This document shows positions 61,951-64,000 of a DNA stretch of 64,000 bases, in pieces. This DNA is from Chamaecrista fasciculata (lineage: Eukaryota > Streptophyta > Magnoliopsida > Fabales > Fabaceae), in contig QANZ01005551.1 in the NCBI GenBank assembly GCA_003254925.1, positions 5,496-69,495 on the forward strand, written 5' to 3'. The position numbers and the translations under genes were made by a program. A model generated the notes under the pieces. It had not been told where the DNA came from. It saw only the letters and a program-made list of their open reading frames with translations, and did no database searches. Every line of letters begins with the position of its first letter. Within the stretch, counting starts at the first letter, position 1.

Positions 61951-63596
61951 CTAACATTGAAACATTGAATATATAAAAAAGTATATCAAACACTGTTCAG
62001 TAATTGCGAAAACTAAAAAGGGAATGAATCGCAAACTTGGATTGCATTTGTCCATGTCTCGACAGATACACTTTAGATGTCTTGCATTTTTCCTTCTTCT
62101 ATCATACTTTCTGTAAAAGGAGTTGGTAAAAACACAGTTGCCTTCGTATAGGCCAAGATATCGAAACATAGGTAATATAGGAATAATAACCAAAATTCTA
62201 TTCCAACCAGCGTAACTATTTGAACGTTCTGACTTGCGTAACACTCCACAATATTTCGTTTCATAACCAACGCCACATATTGATATAGCAACAAGTGAAT
62301 TCTGGTCGACTGACAAGCTCCACTTGCCTGAGGGGTGACCACATGGAAACTCAATAGCATTGAATTCGTTGTTGATCAAATCGTAACATACTACGTTATG
62401 ATGACATCCAGACCTTTGTTTTATTAATGGTAAATCAGCCAGCCAATATATACATCCATTTAGGTGGACGCTTTCATTGAAAAATGAAACAATATCACAA
62501 GGAGAAATAATTGGGTCCGACCATTGCATCGAAGATGTTGTGAAAATGGATATCCATGATTCATTTGAGCTTACAAACGACTTCAATATCAAGATAATAA
62601 AATATGAATTGATAAAAATGTTGAATGCAAAGGCTGATCTTACCACATCTGTACATCATATGATATAAATTTTAGTATATGAATATAAAATGAGTAAACT
62701 ACCAAATTGGTCCTTGGATTATTGGCTCGCTGACAGATTGGTCCCCGAATTTAGGAAATTGAAAAATAGGTCCCCGAATTTTTCTAACGAGTCAAATAGG
62801 TCCCCAAATTTTTCTAACGTTAGTCAAATAGGTCCCCGAATAACATGCACAGAAGAACCTATTTGACAAATGTTAGAAAAATTCGGGGACCTATTTGACT
62901 CGTTAGAATAATTCGGGGACCTATTTGTCAATTTCCTAAATTTGGGGACCAATCTGTCAGCGAGTCAATAATCCAGGGACCAATTTAGTAGTTTACTCAA
63001 TATAAAATGTATGTTAGAATTAATCAGTATTGACTTGTTTAGCATACTTTCCAAGTTCACCGATGCCATTGGCATTATTGACATTGATAAATCTCCCTCT
63101 AACAGGATTACCAATGATAAAGGAAAATTTTGGTGTATTTTACGTATATTGGGTACATAATAAACCATTAATTGAACCAATAATCTATAAGTTGTTATAG
63201 TTCTGAAATCCAAATTTCTTAAAAATACTGTCATTTCTCACTAACGATACCCTTATTAGAAATCATAATGAACATCCTGCTAGGATCAAACAACTTGGCA
63301 CAATCAACTGTCAGCAAGAGGCGTTGAGTATTTAAGAGGCATATCTTGTTGTAATACGTGATGAAATCTTTGTGGTGAACGTTGTCGTACCAATTTTTTG
63401 AAACCATGTTATTACGCATAACTCCTCAACGGTAAATAAAGCAATTATATTAAACATGATAAGAGCAGGTAGGTACGAATCACCCATAGAGAAAAAAAGA
63501 TGCATGGCTATTCTGTAAAGGATTTACATGAAATTATGTCACAACAATAATACTTACTCCATAAGATGAGCTGATGAGTAAAGTGGTATAGCACAT
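61951..63596 (-). pseudogene. F-box-type gene, copy 2, decayed, with MITE insertion
   Basis: It has the same order as copy 1: first exon MCYTTLLISSSYG (ATG at 63596), F-box-like MGDSYLPALIMFNIIALFTV, then KNWYDNVHHKDFITYYNKI, LLTVDCAKLFDPSRMFIMIS, an intron that holds a 307-bp foldback element (62692-62998), and a long last exon with AFAFNIFINSYFIILILKSF, NESWISIFTTSSMQWSDPII, HLNGCIYWLAD and FNAIEFPCG. The last exon is open for over 200 codons, but the F-box part has frame breaks (near 63420 and 63235). Copy 1 and copy 2 are tandem paralogs, well diverged. It is probably a pseudogene; a shortened protein cannot be excluded. Confidence 0.6.
62692..62998. mobile_element. 307-bp foldback MITE with 9-10 bp TSD
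   Basis: The arms pair nearly end to end, gagtaaact to agtttactc. The identical flank aatataaaat occurs at 62682-62691 and 62999-63008 (9 or 10 bp, the border base is ambiguous). ggtcc cores on the left arm lie at 62709, 62740, 62769, 62799 and 62831 (steps 31, 29, 30, 32) and are mirrored on the right. Transcripts would fold into a long hairpin. Confidence 0.9.
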
Positions 63597-64000
63597 ACCT
63601 TAATTGGTCGAGATACAATATACAATATGTAATCAATTTAGAGAGTCACAAATTGTAATGTGAGCGAAGGGGTTAAAGTGATTTCTCTCATGAAAAAAAT
63701 GACTTTATATATATTTATCCAAACAACGAAAAAAGAAATTTAACAAATTAACATATATACAATTGCCGATTTTTCCATAAGGAACATGTGGCTTAACCAA
63801 TTGTGTTGTACTTTGTTGGTCACATTAATTTCTCAAATATAAAATAGAAGCCATGATAAAAGACAATCAATTTAGTATTTCAATTTTGTTTGACGCTTTT
63901 GGCATGTTAATTAATTTCAAAATTTCAGTGTGACGCTTTTGGCAAGTTAATGAATCTCAAAATTCCAAATTTTCACAACCAATAATGTTTGATGCTTTTG
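63597..64000. other. Upstream flank of copy 2 and terminal repeats
   Basis: AT-rich DNA upstream of the F-box-like copy. From about 63889 three copies of gacgcttttggc/gatgcttttg occur at uneven distances of roughly 42-62 bp and run off the window edge. Confidence 0.5.

Noticed and set aside
62692-62998. Repeats at about 30-bp spacing, CRISPR-like at first look
   Set aside because: The units are inverted about a centre, are degenerate, have a flanking target duplication and lie in a plant genome. This is a MITE, not a CRISPR array.
1-64000. tRNA, rRNA or snRNA genes
   Set aside because: None could be recognised by eye. The tRNA-like word at about 44760 is the copia primer-binding site.

Overview
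This is nuclear DNA from a flowering plant, most likely a eudicot. It is AT-rich, the genes have many GT-AG introns, and it holds a thylakoid-lumen protein, plant transposon families and pieces of plant-specific genes (phytocystatin, cyclic DOF factor). Nothing looks prokaryotic. The exon models below were built by eye from splice signals and from remembered family sequences; no database search was run.

Gene-bearing left third (1-25 kb). PPD4, a PsbP-domain thylakoid lumen protein (1356-3036, minus), and a GT47 exostosin-family glycosyltransferase (4384-9146, minus) look intact. A gap-containing region with a 9-bp-TSD, Mutator-like element separates them from SPT5, a transcription elongation factor (11936-18154, plus). 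SPT5 is followed in the same direction by ALG6, an ER alpha-1,3-glucosyltransferase (19528-24751). Both members of this pair are cut at their shared junction: SPT5 lacks its last exon(s) with the C-terminal KOW domain, and ALG6 lacks its first exon(s) with the catalytic loop. A relic hAT element without a visible target duplication sits exactly between them.

Repeat-rich middle (25-56 kb). A tight cluster of long-inverted-repeat, Mutator-like elements (29-35.6 kb, plus one at 54.1-55.0 kb) carries pieces of host genes: a cyclic DOF factor C-terminus, a C2-domain N-terminus, a transit-peptide-like piece, and an open frame joining leucine-rich repeats to a cystatin segment. Three elements have perfect 9-bp target duplications. 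Between them a hAT transposon is split by a 14-kb nest of LTR elements: an old solo LTR (TSD taata) holds a nearly full-length Ty1/copia copy (broken) and a second solo LTR (TSD cttgg).

Right end (56-64 kb). A gap-containing MITE-like element, AT-rich spacer and two decayed tandem F-box-type genes on the minus strand, the second with a 307-bp foldback element inside it.

The most unusual pattern is shared by about a dozen otherwise dissimilar inverted-repeat elements. A short GGTCC or GGTACC-like core recurs every 29-32 bp, close to three turns of DNA, along each arm. The phase is kept although the sequence between cores differs from family to family.
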